Position numbers and translations under genes: made by a program. Under the pieces are notes generated by a model. The model ran no database searches. It saw only the letters and a list, made by a program, of their open reading frames with translations, and was not told the DNA's origin. A stretch of DNA of 64,000 nucleotides, taken from Agriotes lineatus (lineage: Eukaryota; Arthropoda; Insecta; Coleoptera; Elateridae). Positions 21,494 through 32,945 of this stretch are shown here, in pieces. The DNA lies in NCBI GenBank assembly GCA_940337035.1, contig CALNHX010003626.1, positions 81,420-145,419 on the forward strand, in the 5' to 3' direction. Numbering within the stretch: the first letter of the stretch is position 1; every line of letters starts with the position of its first letter.

Positions 21494-22519
21494 TGACAAT
21501 GGCCGTGAAAGCCTCTGAAACCATGGTATAATGGTTTAATTGTGTCTAGTTTTAATACCTATTGAATTTAACTTATACATTTTAGATTTCACCATTATTG
21601 AGAATATAAATACCGAACAACGTCACTGTATGTCAAAAATGACATGTTTTCCTAAAAACAGAAAATTCATCTTAATTTTTTAGGCTCGTCTTTCAATGAA
21701 TAAAAGAACGGTACTATCGTAAAGTTATAATTTTAAAATAAAAATTAAATTAATTACTTTCAGATTTCGATGAAGCTGATAATGAATTAAAAATAAAATT
21801 TTTACGACCGATCAGAAAATATGCGCCTTCTGGAGAATTTTTTCGCAGAAAGTAACGTTTTGCCGGTCAAGATCGGAAAACGGGCATCAGGAATCGGTCT
21901 TTGAAAAGCTGGGATCAAAAATGAGCAGAAATCTTTAACTCGGTTGCATTACAGCACCAGCGCTCGATTCTAAACTTTGGAGACGTAAAAGCATGATGGA
22001 TGAACGGTTTTGGAAATAGAAAATTCATAATTAATTAATTAATAATAAATTATTAACAAAAAAACAGTGTTTGCAATTTTGTAGTGAAATGTCGACTGCT
22101 TAACTGTCCTTATTAGAAACAATGAAAAAACCCTCACATTTTGCAATTTATTGCACAAATAACTATTGTATTGACATAATAAGTCACACAGCTTCTGCCG
22201 CCTCAAATCGTCTAGCTGATAAGCTATTGAAACGTGATACTTTAAACGAGCATTGAACTAGGCAACACTGTTGGACGTGACTACAATGCTTTGGTATCTA
22301 TATATACTACGTCATCATGGAAGTGACTACGTGACCGACATGGTCATGGTATATATGAAACTAAAAATTTGAAAAATTGCTTCCCCTCTAAAGACAATCG
22401 GATAATACATCTTCCCCTCTACCTATATATATTTTTAAATGGCTTCTAGTATGCCTCCTTCATGTGGAAGCTAGGTCGCCCTGTTTAAATAATGGAAGTG
22501 ACAACTTAACAGGCATCAA
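21494..22519. other. Interval with a possible small exon
   Basis: A TTTCAG acceptor at about 21762 opens a short frame, DFDEADNELKIKFLRPIRKY, that ends in a stop at 21857. It could be a last exon of the locus interrupted by the Penelope element, but nothing identifies it. The remainder is AT-rich without recognised genes. Confidence 0.3.
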
Positions 22520-23028
22520 TATACAGTGTGACCAGTAAAGTCCGCATCATATGGGATTTTTTTTTATTAACAGCTTTTTTCGAAATTTGACTTTGGCAAC
22601 AATTTGTGCTTCGATCGAGATGAAAACTAACCAAAAAAATAGTAGTCACGTCATTCGCATTATCTGTCAAATTTAATTTTTTTTTCAAAAAAAAAATCAA
22701 AAGTGGGGTTATTTTTTAAAATATCGAAAAAAGTTATTAGAAAAAGTTTTTCTAAATGCAATTTTTAGCCCATATGCAAAATTTCAGCTGTATAAGATAA
22801 TTTAGATTTTTTGCCCTTTTTTTTTAAATTGCACCACTGTTGCAAAGTAAGACTCAACGCAACCTACATAAAACTTCTTAGTTTTGACAATGCTTTATTT
22901 CACACACATTTTCTTTAAAGTAGTGCCATATTAAATGTGTGTTTTTTTACAAAATCCAAATAGGGCTATTAAAATTTGGTCACATGTGATGCAAAGTTTA
23001 TTTGTTTTTGACCCTGTATAATACGAAA
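22520..23028. repeat. Putative 0.5-kb MITE with weak terminal inverted repeats
   Basis: The ends read TATACAGTGTGACC (22520) and CCCTGTATAATAC (23028). They are inverted versions of each other only approximately. The interior carries a motif (GTTATTAGAAAAAGTTTTTC...CATATGCAAAATTTCA) that also occurs at about 770-830 and 58360-58420, which indicates a dispersed repeat family. Confidence 0.4.
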
Positions 23029-23029
23029 G

Positions 23030-23077
23030 CGGGATAATAATTGGTTTGGACGCTAACCAATTATCATCCCGCCCGGA
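23030..23077. repeat. Short perfect hairpin
   Basis: GCGGGATAATAATTGGTT pairs with AACCAATTATCATCCCGC with a single mismatch and a loop of about nine bases. Its role is unknown. Confidence 0.75.
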
Positions 23078-23771
23078 CTCGATGTTTCAAACTACCACTC
23101 TCTATCAAATCGCAAACATTCACTGAATGCGTTTATCACACTATTTAATGTTTTATTTTAATTATTTCAAGCCAGCTTGTTGGGTAATCAATAATCACAA
23201 TGTATGACATTCGTTCAAATTGCAGGATATCACTTCCTAGAACCTTAAATGGGTTTTGAGGCATTTTTCTCAAGATAATGAGTTCATTCAGGCAATAATT
23301 GCTTGGCTTCTCCGCCAAACAATTGTCGGTAAAGGTAAAATGTCCTTACCGTACTTAATACTTAATATACTATATCAATTTGTCTATAATTTTTGACAGT
23401 TTTAGTAAGTGGCCTTGATGCGTACGCCACTGGTTTACCTTGTGGTAGGAGACAGCACTCAATGCCATCCCGTGAAGCCTCTATTTGCATTGTGTTTTTC
23501 TTTTATTAATCAAAATTAGCTGAAAAAGGTGGTGCGCCAACCAATTTTAATTTTCTTTAATTATTTTGCGTGCGTTTCAGTCCACATCCAACTAGTATCT
23601 TTCTTTAGAAATTCTCTTAATGGAGCTGTTACTTCTAATAAGTCAGCTATAAAACTTCACAAATACTTTATTAAACCTAAAATTGATTGCAGTTATTTTT
23701 ACTTCCCTCCTCTAAAAGAAAGAATCACCTTCCGAGATTTCTTCAGATCTTCACGTTTCAGGGTTTCTAGA
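23078..23771. other. AT-rich interval, nothing recognised
   Basis: Only one modest ORF (23529-23774 plus), with no known relative, runs into the start of the tandem duplication. Confidence 0.4.
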
Positions 23772-24302
23772 TGACGAAAAACAGGTTTTCTCAATTCTCT
23801 TTGTCTGTCTATCGGCGATATAACTAAAAAACTATTTGTCGGAGGAAGACGCTATCTTTCTTGCGGATTATATGCCTAGCTGGCATGAAACCAAGCACCT
23901 TAAAACAAAATATTTTTTTTTATTACTGTATTAACTAAAAAGTAGATAAAAGAAATAATTTAGACATAGCTTAGGCTTTATCATTGGATGAAATAAGACC
24001 TAACAGATATCACAAATAGGACAGACTAGTCCTGTGTCTTTATAACGCAGCAATATCTCCTACAATTCGAGCACGGTCGCCGTTCAGTTCTTCAGCGGCC
24101 GCAAGCGACGGATTAGAATCTGGGTTCGAAATACTCGCGTTGGAGGGCTCAGTTCGAATTCTCACTACATTTTTGTTGCAAATTGATGTAATTCGAACGA
24201 GAAAAGTTCCGTCTAGACCCTTTTACAGTTATTTTACTTCTAGATTCGCCTAGATCTAATATAACTTTGACTTTAGTTTGGTCAGGTGACATACCATTTT
24301 TA

Positions 24303-24512
24303 TCACCCAGATATTTGACTTGCTCTGATCTGTATTGCTTTACTCTTGTTAAACTTCACATTTAATTTTTTAGCACGTGCTAAAATTTGATTCAGAGTAA
24401 TATCATGTTCCTCGAGAGTGTCAGCAGCTACTAAGGGATCCTCAAAATAAACTGCAAGGCCTTCGATATCTCCAAAATTATCTTGCTTTTGCTTGAAAGA
24501 ATTACGAAGCAC
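24303..24512 (-). pseudogene. LTR-retrotransposon reverse transcriptase fragment, copy 1
   Basis: The minus-strand frame includes FGDIEGLAVYFEDPLVAADT, then LEEHDITLNQILARAKKLNV and KFNKSKA. This is the Ty3/gypsy-type reverse transcriptase segment around the catalytic [YF]xDD box and the following helix. Here the box reads YFED, so the second catalytic Asp is displaced. Only about 70 residues remain, and the frame breaks after NKSKA. Further on (24200-24300) DKNGMSPDQTKVKVILDLGE continues the family in another frame. It cannot be functional. Confidence 0.75.
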
Positions 24513-25155
24513 AGTTTAGAACCAATGCCATTCTGTTATGTTTATGATTCCAAATTAATCTGAATGAGCACAATTTGCTTGATTCTTCGTTCGTTTCTGC
24601 TCGGTGTCTGCACATGTCAGGGACCGTAGATGACGAAAACAGGTTTCTCAATTCTGTCTGTCTTTTAGCGGTTCAACTCAAAAACTATTTGTTGGAGGAA
24701 AATGATATTTTGCATGCAGGTTATATGTCTAGCTGGCATGAAACCAAGCACCTTAAAACAAAATATTTTTTTTTATTTCTGTATTAACTGAAAAGTAGAT
24801 AAAAGAAATAATTTAGACATAGCTCAGGCTTTATCATTGGATGAAATAAGACCTAACAGATATCACAAATAGGACAGACTAGTCCTGTGTCTTTATAACG
24901 CAGCAATATCTCCTACAATTCGAGCACGGTCGCCGTTCAGTTCTTCAGCGGCCGCAAGCGACGGATTAGAATCTGGGTTCGAAATATTCGCGTTGGAGGG
25001 CTCAGTTCGAATTCTCACTACATTTTTGTTGCAAATTGATGTAATTCGAACGAGAAAAGTTCCGTCTAGACCCTTTTACAGTTATTTTACTTCTAGATTC
25101 GCCTAGATCTAATATAACTTTGACTTTAGTTTGGTCAGGTGACATACCATTTTTA

Positions 25156-25365
25156 TCATCCAGATATTTGACTTGCTCTGATCTGTATTGCTTTACTCTT
25201 GTTAAACTTCACATTTAATTTTTTAGCACGTGCTAAAATTTGATTCAGAGTAATATCATGTTCCTCGAGAGTGTCAGCAGCTACTAAGGGATCCTCAAAA
25301 TAAACTGCAAGGCCTTCGATATCTCCAAAATTATCTTGCTTTTGCTTGAAAGAATTACGAAGCAC
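25156..25365 (-). pseudogene. LTR-retrotransposon reverse transcriptase fragment, copy 2
   Basis: The translation is identical to the copy 853 bases upstream, including YFEDPL and the frame break, so it was duplicated after the damage occurred. Confidence 0.75.
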
Positions 25366-25617
25366 AGTTTAGAACCAATGCCATTCTGTTATGTTTATGA
25401 TTCCAAATTAATCTGAATGAGCACAATTTGCTTGATTCTTCGTTCGTTTCTCCTCGGTGTCTGCACGTGTCAGGGTCCCTAGATGACGAAAACAGGTTTC
25501 TCAATTCCGTCTGTCTTTTAGCGGTTCAACTCAAAAACTATTTGTTGGAGGAAAATGATATTTTGCATGCAGGTTATATGTCTACCTGGCATGAAACCGA
25601 GAAAAATTTGGTCACTG

Positions 25618-26454
25618 GGTGAATATATTTAAAAAAAAAATTGTTTGGTTTTGCTTTAACTGAGAAATAGATAAAAGTAATAATTTGCACAGAGCTCAGG
25701 CTTTACTGTTAGTTAATGAAATTAAGAGCCAACGGATAAAGAATAAATGTTGTAAAAGAGACAAAAGGAGGGCAACGAAAGATGCGTTCGATATAAGGCA
25801 GCTGCTAAGCACAGATGCGAAGCGTCCTCGATTTGCTTGCAGGCTACTGCCAAGCGGTGAAAATGTCTACGCATGCGCTGAAGATCGAATTCCACCGCCG
25901 AGAATGGTTTTTTTAACTTGAAAATTGATGTAATCGCATTACTAAGTGTTTCCTTATTGTTTAGTGCCACAACGTCGACTTGCAAAGGAAGTTGTGGGTA
26001 AAGCCCTTTACAAATATTTAAATGTTTTTTTAATTTACCTCTTACCGATAAAGGTATCCTATGAGGTAGTTTTGCAATAGGTACAGCGTTAGGTTTTATT
26101 TTATCCTACATTTCTTATTAAACCTGTAAGTGCATCTATGTTATCTTTTATAAGTTTTGCTTTATCTAAAATGCTTAGACTATTTCCATCATTAACCTGT
26201 GATGTTATTCTCATAATTTACAAGCTTCTATATCTAACCAAGGTTATGACTTATCATATACTATTATGCGATTTAATTTATATTTTTAACTTTAAATTCG
26301 CACTTAAGCCTAATTTTACCCACACCTCTTATTTTATGACAGGTATAATTGTCTAGTATTACCTTAGGATCTTATTGGTCCGCACTGGCTGGCTGGTAGT
26401 ATCTTGAACCATATTGCTTCACGCTCGCCTTCGATCATCTCCAACCATTTGTTT
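25618..26454. other. Interval without recognised gene
   Basis: An ORF pair at 25685-25921 plus and 25722-25985 minus overlaps and has no known family. The rest is AT-rich. Confidence 0.35.
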
Positions 26455-26770
26455 TTCTTTTGTTTGACTTCACTGATCATCATCATCGTCATGATCACAG
26501 TTAGCCTTTATCCGTCCACTACTAAACGTAGGCATCTCCTGAACTCTTTCATTCATTTCCGTCCTGTGTTAATTGAAACCAGCGCAGCGGCGCTGTTTTC
26601 TTTAAATCATCCAGCCACCGCTTTTGCGATCTTCCCACACTGCGTCTGGCCAACCTCGGTTTCCAGTGGGCTAGTTTTGCTGTCCATCTATTTGGGCCCT
26701 GCCTAGCGACATGTCCCACCCATTTTCACTTCAGCTGTGCTATGCGGTGCATTACATATGTAATTTTTGT
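26455..26770 (-). pseudogene. RTE-like non-LTR retrotransposon 3' end
   Basis: The minus-strand frame from about 26755 reads KWVGHVARQGPNRWTAKLAH, then RRSVGRSQKRWLDDLKKTAP and LRWFQLTQDGNE, with stops at a Trp codon position and near the end. The WxGHVAR...RWLDDLK...W..L.QD pattern closes ORF2 of RTE-type elements. A GATGAT repeat at about 26472-26483 (CATCATCATC on the plus strand) is a plausible 3' tail. The element is strongly 5'-truncated. Confidence 0.75.
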
Positions 26771-27117
26771 GTTCTTTGGAATTGTCTGTCTCAAGCCGAC
26801 ATTCTTTGTGTTTGCGCGCTTTGTCGTGCTCGTAGATTTTGATACGCCGATCTGTAATTTCCAAACTTCACCGACGTTCACCTTTTGAGCATTGACTCCG
26901 GATGATGTTTTTAATTAAAATTTATATTATATCATATTGAAGACAAACCAACTTTAGAATAGTTTTACTGAGCCTAAAAGTTTTCAAAATTGCATTACAT
27001 AATAAATCGAAAACATTGTTCAACTTCAACTTCACATCTAGTAATCTAGTAATTTATTCTTAAATGCCTAACTATTATTGGAACATTAGAAGCAGTCTAA
27101 CTGCATCACTAAGTACA

Positions 27118-27333
27118 TTATAGAAATCTAGATCTTAGTAAGTATTTTATACTGTGTCGTTGAAGTTCTGTCGCTTTAAAATACGGTTGCATCTGTATTA
27201 GTTTTTTCGTGTTCCTTTCGTGAAGAACTCGAACTGGTGGCAGGTCACCGCCATAGTCCTCAGGCAGGCAACGTTTTGGTATCCACTTCTTGTAGAATTC
27301 TTCCATATCCATGTTGCATTGGTGAAAATGTAA
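27118..27333 (-). CDS. CRAL-TRIO domain protein, last exon
   Basis: The exon begins right after an AACTTTCAG acceptor (27336-27334) with LHFHQCNMDMEEFYKKWIPK, continues RCLPEDYGGDLPPVRVLH and ends at a TAA (27118-27120), giving 71 codons. The LP-x-[ED]-YGG block is the conserved end of the CRAL-TRIO lipid-binding domain of alpha-tocopherol transfer protein and its insect relatives. These are cytosolic carriers of hydrophobic ligands. The join to the exon at 42149-42325 is in phase 0 and restores the family sequence across the junction. The ORF upstream of the acceptor is intron. The exon is uninterrupted, so it is probably a live host gene. Confidence 0.88.
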   Translation of the reverse strand, partial: LHFHQCNMDMEEFYKKWIPKRCLPEDYGGDLPPVRVLHERNTKKLIQMQPYFKATELQRHSIKYLLRSRFL

Positions 27334-28079
27334 CTGAAAGTTAAAAACATTGAATACTTGAACTATAAAATGGGTTTCTATATGCAAAATGTAGTTTTAC
27401 TACCGAAAGTAAACACAATTTTAAGATAATAATAAGCAAGTATTTTACTGTAGGTCTTTTAAAGTAATATATGAAAAGTTCACATTGCATAGCGATTGCT
27501 TGTGATCCATCTGCTTACTTTTTTGTTTTATGTCGGTAATAAAACAGTGCACCCAAGATCCGTTGGTTTTCAAATATTGAAAGCTTAAATTCAGGTTTTG
27601 ATATGAAAGAATAATTACTTAGAATTTTAAATTTTTATACAAAATTCAAATTAGCATTTAAACTGTAGTTGTTTAGAGTATGAAAATTAGTTATTACAAA
27701 GATTAAAAAATAAGTGTCATAATAATCAGTAACGAAATTGCAGACTGTAATCTATATTAAAATACTTAAAATTGTCATAAATGATAAAAAAGTGTGGAAA
27801 AATTTGAACTTTAAGGATATAAAACGAAGAAAATTTCTTATATCTCCAAGAACTAAAGGTATTATAATTACTAAATTTGACAATCATAATCAACTCAAAA
27901 TCAATGAACAAGTTAGTGTAACTAAGATATAGGTTTGAAGATATTTGTAATCCAATGCAGCCAAAAAATAATATTCACGATTTATTAAACTTCATATGGA
28001 TGTATGTTTTTGTCTGATATGAATATTATTCGTAGTGATTTGAATTGTATACGTTAAGGATTACATGGTTGTATTGAGC
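27334..28079 (-). other. Start of the 14.8-kb CRAL-TRIO intron, AT-rich
   Basis: Very AT-rich and without recognised elements up to the Jockey insertion. The whole intron is 27334-42148. Confidence 0.6.
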
Positions 28080-28277
28080 TTTATAATATACATAAGTCGC
28101 GAGTTTACTGTGAGCGGAACCGGACGTGTTATAGGTGCGGCCAGTGAACCTCGATCGTTTAACGTTACCAAAACTTTTCCAGCGAATTATTCTAACAAAT
28201 ATCCTACTTAAAATTAAAAACTAAGTACGTTAAGTTATATTGGGCCCTTCGGAAGGGTACCAGGACTAATTAAAAAT

Positions 28278-29180
28278 ATGCCTATCATGCTATCACCACC
28301 AGCAGACAACAGTAAAAGATATATGTTTGAAAATAGCCCACTAATCAAAACCAACAAATATTATGTCCCTCCAACATGGAAACAGAATCCCAAGACGCAG
28401 CAAAAAAAGATAAAATCCCCCCAATCTACTTGCACGAAGGAGACAATTTTCAAAAAGTAATAGAAAACATTAAAAAATTAGCAACAACAGATTTTATCAC
28501 TGCATGCAAGGACAAATTTCTAAAAATAAACGTAACTTGCACTGATGATTACTGAAAACTTACAAGCTTTTATGATAAGAATAACCTAAACTACCACACA
28601 TTCCGCGATCCCGAAGCCCAAGCTAAACAACTATCAGGCGTGATGCGCAGCGTACCCTCACTGAGCGAGGAAAAAATGAAAATTGTTTTGAAAAAACTTA
28701 AATACCCAATAACTAAAGTCACCAGGCTGTACAACAAAGACAATATACCGATCCCAATTTGTGCGCTTGAAGTTGAAAAAACAAACAACATCAACGAAAT
28801 ATTTAATATTACCAGATTTATGCACTGCATAGTATCAATCGAGCCTAGAAAAAGATCTCAAGACATACCACAGTGCAAGCGCTGTCAGCGATATGGGCAC
28901 ACACGCAACTATTGCAAACTAGAACCACGTTGCGTAAAATGCTTAGGCTCACATCTATATATGGAGTGTCCCAAAAGACCAAATGAAAAACCGAGATGTA
29001 TAAACTGCGAAGAAGAGCACCCTGCAAATTAAACAGGCTGTGATCATTTCAAACAAACACAAAGTAGACAAATAACACATAATGCATCAACGCGACAACA
29101 AAGAACCAACACGAGACCATCATTTGTAGATGAAAGAAGGAGCTACTCGGAGGCAACACAGCAACAGAACATATACATAA
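28278..29180 (+). pseudogene. Jockey ORF1 (Gag) with CCHC zinc knuckles
   Basis: The ATG at 28278 starts MPIMLSPPADNSKRYMF. After a frame change near 28405 the frame reads NFQKVIENIKKLATTDFI, and from 28640 it runs on through KYPITKVTRLYNKDNIPIPI to the zinc-knuckle block CKRCQRYGHTRNYC, CVKCLGSHLYMEC and CINCEEEHPAN. The three cysteine clusters are the nucleic-acid-binding part of Jockey Gag, which packages the element RNA. A TGA at about 28552 and a TAA after HPAN (29031) interrupt it. A Gln/Thr-rich tail follows in frame. This is a decayed but nearly full-length ORF1. Confidence 0.88.
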
Positions 29181-29280
29181 ATTTTTACCACTTATCGTAC
29201 CACTACTTACAGGCGCTACAAATGGCGACTAATAAACAAAACAATTCTCTATCAACACAAATTATATTTAATAATTTAAC

Positions 29281-30399
29281 TTTAATGAACTGGAATGCTG
29301 ATGGCATCAAAAGACAGCGCAGTATATTTATCGCATTTTAGCACGACACAATATAGACATAGCCTGCGTGTCAGTAACACACCTAATTAACACAGAAAAC
29401 TTTAAAATACCAGACTATAACATTTTTAGAAAAGATCGAATAGGTATGATAGCTTTGGGAGGGGTAGAAATTATAGCAAAAAGTAAACTGGAAATCCGAG
29501 AAATTTATCCAGATAACCTTAATAATCTAGAAGCAGTTACTGTCATAGTCAAAACAGAAAATAATTCCAAGATAAAAGTAGCATGCATATACAAACAACC
29601 GAACCGGAGGCTGGATGAAAATACTCTTCTATTTATTTTTAATGACAACCAGCCAACAATGGCCATTGGAGATTTTAACACCTTTTGGGGCTGCAGAACC
29701 ACCAACCCGAATGAAACAAGGCTAAATAACTACAGCATATCCCATACGATTCAAATAGCAGCTCCGGGTTAGTACACGTACTACCCATACAGGACAGACC
29801 GACCTCCAGATATTCTAGATATTATGCTACTTAAGAATGTCATAAGACCAATTTATCAAAATGTAATGACAGAGTTAGATTTCGATCATCTGCCCGTCAT
29901 AATGTCCTTCAATACTACCCTTCGACAAGAAGTCAAATTACCTAAGCTTATTAATGGGAAAGTGGATTGGCAAACACTCCAAAAAGTATTGTACGACCAC
30001 ATCAAATGTCCTTGCCAAATCCAAACAACACAGCAAATTGATGAAGAAATAAACACCCTCGTACAAGCAACAAAAGAATCCATAAAGGTAGCGACAATAA
30101 GCACTAACACAAGAAGACCAAATAATTATTAGCACCCACCGTTGGAAATTTTACAATTAATAACAGAAAAGCAGAAGACTATGGCAAAATACTCGACAGC
30201 AGCAATATAAAACACAACAAAATAGATTAATACGCCAAGTAAAAACAGAACTAGACGAACAGAGATTTAACTTTTACCAAAGCTGCATTAATGAGTTACA
30301 ACCCAATGACTTTACAATGTGGCAAGCTACCAAGAAAATTCTTCGACAGCCCCAGATAATTGGACCGTTGAAAGAAGGGAACATAACATATACTGCAAT
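29281..30399 (+). pseudogene. Jockey ORF2, endonuclease domain
   Basis: The frame from 29281 reads TLMNWNADGIKRQRSIFIAF (the N-terminal Asn of the endonuclease), then stops and shifts to CVSVTHLINTENFKIPDYNI, and runs to the MAIGDFNTFWGC catalytic block. After a TAG (29770) come DRPPDILDIMLLKNVI and LDFDHLPVI, matching the [SD]H Asp/His end of the apurinic-type nuclease. The reverse transcriptase begins after the insertion at 32276. Stops and frame shifts make it non-functional. The family role is nicking the target DNA. Confidence 0.85.
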
Positions 30400-32275
30400 G
30401 GTATGTCTAAATAGTGTTGCAATATGTTTTTAATTTACTTTTTTTGAAAATAAGGGTACCACGCAAATATTTTTCGTATTCGTGTTATCAAATCTTAGAT
30501 TGATTAAAAGTTATTTGTAAATTGATAGATAAAATAAATAGTTGTATGCCCTTTATAATATTTTATTTATCTGCAATTAATCCAATACGCTAGCTCAAAT
30601 CGATAAAGCAAAGACTCGTCTCGGTTGGGTCCACCCTGAATGCATACTTTATTAAAATTATTAAATAAGGATCTGCTTCTGCATACGCTTAACTGCGCAC
30701 AATCGAAACTGAAATTGGGTCAAATATAAGCCAAGATGGACGCCGTTTGCAAGATCGCGTCAAATTGAATAAACAAAACAAGTAAAATCGATCACAGTTC
30801 AATTGGTAACTATTTAAATTAGTTGGTTTTAGCGACATTAATCCTCATTGGTTTCTAGCATTTATTTATGGGGGCCCGGGTTTTTCCCAACTGTTTATTT
30901 TGGCGTGGGTTTGGATCACACTAACGGATAACCTCAAATAATGGAGTTTGGGCTTTTTGGCAGACTGGAATCACTCGTACGGCAATGGAACTGGCCTGGA
31001 TTGCCTTGAGTATTGCACTTCTTACGCATGCATGAATTTCCCGGCGCTCACTTAATTAATTTTAAAGTTATCAGTACCTGCACTAGTCGTTTTTAAATCG
31101 GAGGGTTCTTAGCTACTCAAACCTTGTTGTGGGGCTGCTGTGGGCCGGATCCTACTGTTGGGGAACGGGCACGTACTCCACGGGCTGCTGAATGGCACTG
31201 GTGTCTTCCCCAATGGGCTGGCTGGACTGGTCAACCTTCTAGTGGCTCTCGAAACTTGGTCGCTCCGGATCGAGGTTATGTTACACAGTATCGGACACCT
31301 CAACAATTTTTGGTGGCGGATTTTGATAAAAATAATACCACAGGTACACAAAAATTTTCTCAACACACTGGTAAAGTTTCAGACATGTATTTTTATTTTT
31401 AATAGCAGAAATTTTAATTTAAGTACAGAGCACAATTTCACACGTCAAGCAATTAATTTATTAATTTGTCTTCCTTTATTATTTTGTTATAAACAAAAGC
31501 TAGTTAATTTCAAATTAATTACGAATGTTAACATGGTTCAAAATACTGACTTTTAACAATAAATTTTACTTAAAACTAAGATTTTGTACACTAATTTTAC
31601 TTCTAAGATAATTGTTTACATTTATACTAATTTTGCACGTATATTTGTCACTGTTCGTTTTTTTTTAATTTGCGTTTAAATATTCACATGTCACTGCACT
31701 GATTAGAGTATTTAATTCGCGCATTTCCTGCACTAGCTTCCTTTGAATTCACTGTTTTTATTTCCACATCTTTAAGTTCATATGCTGTCTCCTTTTCTGC
31801 ACTTCCTATAACCCTTGCCTTTTGATTCTTACGGTTTCCTTCAAATGCTTTAATGCCTTCATTCTTATCTGCTCGTTGCATGTTCATAAGCTTATCTATC
31901 TTTCAATTATCATTCTTATATAACCCTGACTGAATTTCACTATTAAACTGTACCTGAATTCTACGCTTCATTCCCTTGCGTTTGCGATCCATCTTGTAAT
32001 TATTAAATTTTATTCGGCTTGGCATTTACTTTAGCATAAACCTAATCAATTAACTGAACTTACATTCAACTTAGATCCCTGTGCGAAATGCTTTGCTTAT
32101 TGCGTTCATTAATTAATTATTCTGCAATTACTGGCATATCATTCCAACTGTATTCATTCTGGAAAATTCAAGTTTTAGCTTTGCAGTTGTATAAAATATC
32201 TCACTCTGAGCTTTCATGAAATGTCCATTAATTTGGCAATGCTAACAAAGTTGATTGGTAGGGCTTAAAACCATA
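30400..32275. mobile_element. 1.9-kb insertion inside Jockey ORF2, unidentified
   Basis: The Jockey frame is continuous if this stretch is removed. GCAAT lies at both edges (30395-30399 and 32276-32280), a likely 5-bp target duplication. The termini are not clear inverted repeats. Inside, a minus-strand ORF (31684-31887) reads NRKNQKARVIGSAEKETAYE, Lys/Glu-rich and unrecognised, and the GC-rich segment 31120-31300 gives overlapping ORFs on both strands. The five-base duplication could indicate an LTR-type solo element, but I cannot find terminal repeats. Confidence 0.55.
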
Positions 32276-32945
32276 GCAATACAGCAGACGAAGAAATCTG
32301 CAATATATTTGCGTACCATTTTGAAGCTGTGTTTACTTCGGCACCAAATAATGCTAATACATTCGATGACGAAGTAAGACAATATCTTGCGCAACACGAA
32401 CCTAATAAAGGTAGTGAATTCAAACCAACATCGCCTAGAGAAATTAAAAGACTAGCCATAAAACTTAAAGTAAAAAAAGCCCCAGGAAGGGACCTCATAC
32501 CAAACATAATAATTAAAAATTTCACAACTAAAGCATATGCTTACTTAGTAACAGTTTGCAACGCCTGTATGCGACTTGGTTACTTCCCTGCTGCCTGGAG
32601 GCATGCAATCCTACTAGTATTTCACAAACCTGAAAAAAATCGACACTCTCTAACGAGCTATCAACCAATCAGCTTGCTTCCAACATTATCCAAATTGCTA
32701 GAAAAAATACTAAACAGGCGTCTACTTCAAAACCTACATCTGTTGAACACACTCTCTCCGTTCCAATTTGGATTTAGATCCCAACACCGAACGACCCACC
32801 AGCTACAGAGAATAGTAAAATACATAGTAAACGGCTATGAAAATAAAACATATACTACAGCAGCATTCCTGGATATAGCTAAGGCAGGGTCTGGATGGAA
32901 GGTCTACTTTATAAACTCCAGCGTATCCATATACCAGATTACTTG
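32276..32945 (+). pseudogene. Jockey ORF2, reverse transcriptase N-terminal half
   Basis: The frame resumes as NTADEEICNIFAYHFEAVFT, then KRLAIKLKVKKAPGRDLIPN (the conserved K-APG-D motif), KPEKNRHSLTSYQPISLLPT, LSPFQFGFRSQHRTTHQL and AAFLDIAKA, where FLD is the first catalytic block. It is cut at 32945 before the YxDD motif. The frame is open through this part. Confidence 0.9.

Larger units (their letters stand above)
23772..25617. repeat. 853-bp tandem duplication (two units plus a partial third)
   Basis: Units begin at about 23772, 24625 and 25478. Identity between units 1 and 2 is very high through GAGCACGGTCGCCGTTCAGT and the reverse transcriptase fragment, so the duplication is recent. 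The first 100 bases of unit 1 are more diverged, suggesting an older seed repeat at the boundary. Confidence 0.93.
28080..32945 (+). mobile_element. Jockey-type retrotransposon, interrupted and 3'-truncated
   Basis: A likely 5' untranslated region (about 28100-28277) is followed by ORF1 (Gag) and ORF2 (endonuclease, reverse transcriptase). ORF2 is split by an unrelated 1.9-kb insertion at 30400-32275. The element stops abruptly at 32945 inside the reverse transcriptase where a MITE begins, so the rest of pol is missing. Confidence 0.88.

Noticed and set aside
24060..24170. tRNA-like GGTTCGAA sequence in the 853-bp repeat
   Set aside because: No cloverleaf could be folded around it; the motif alone is not sufficient.
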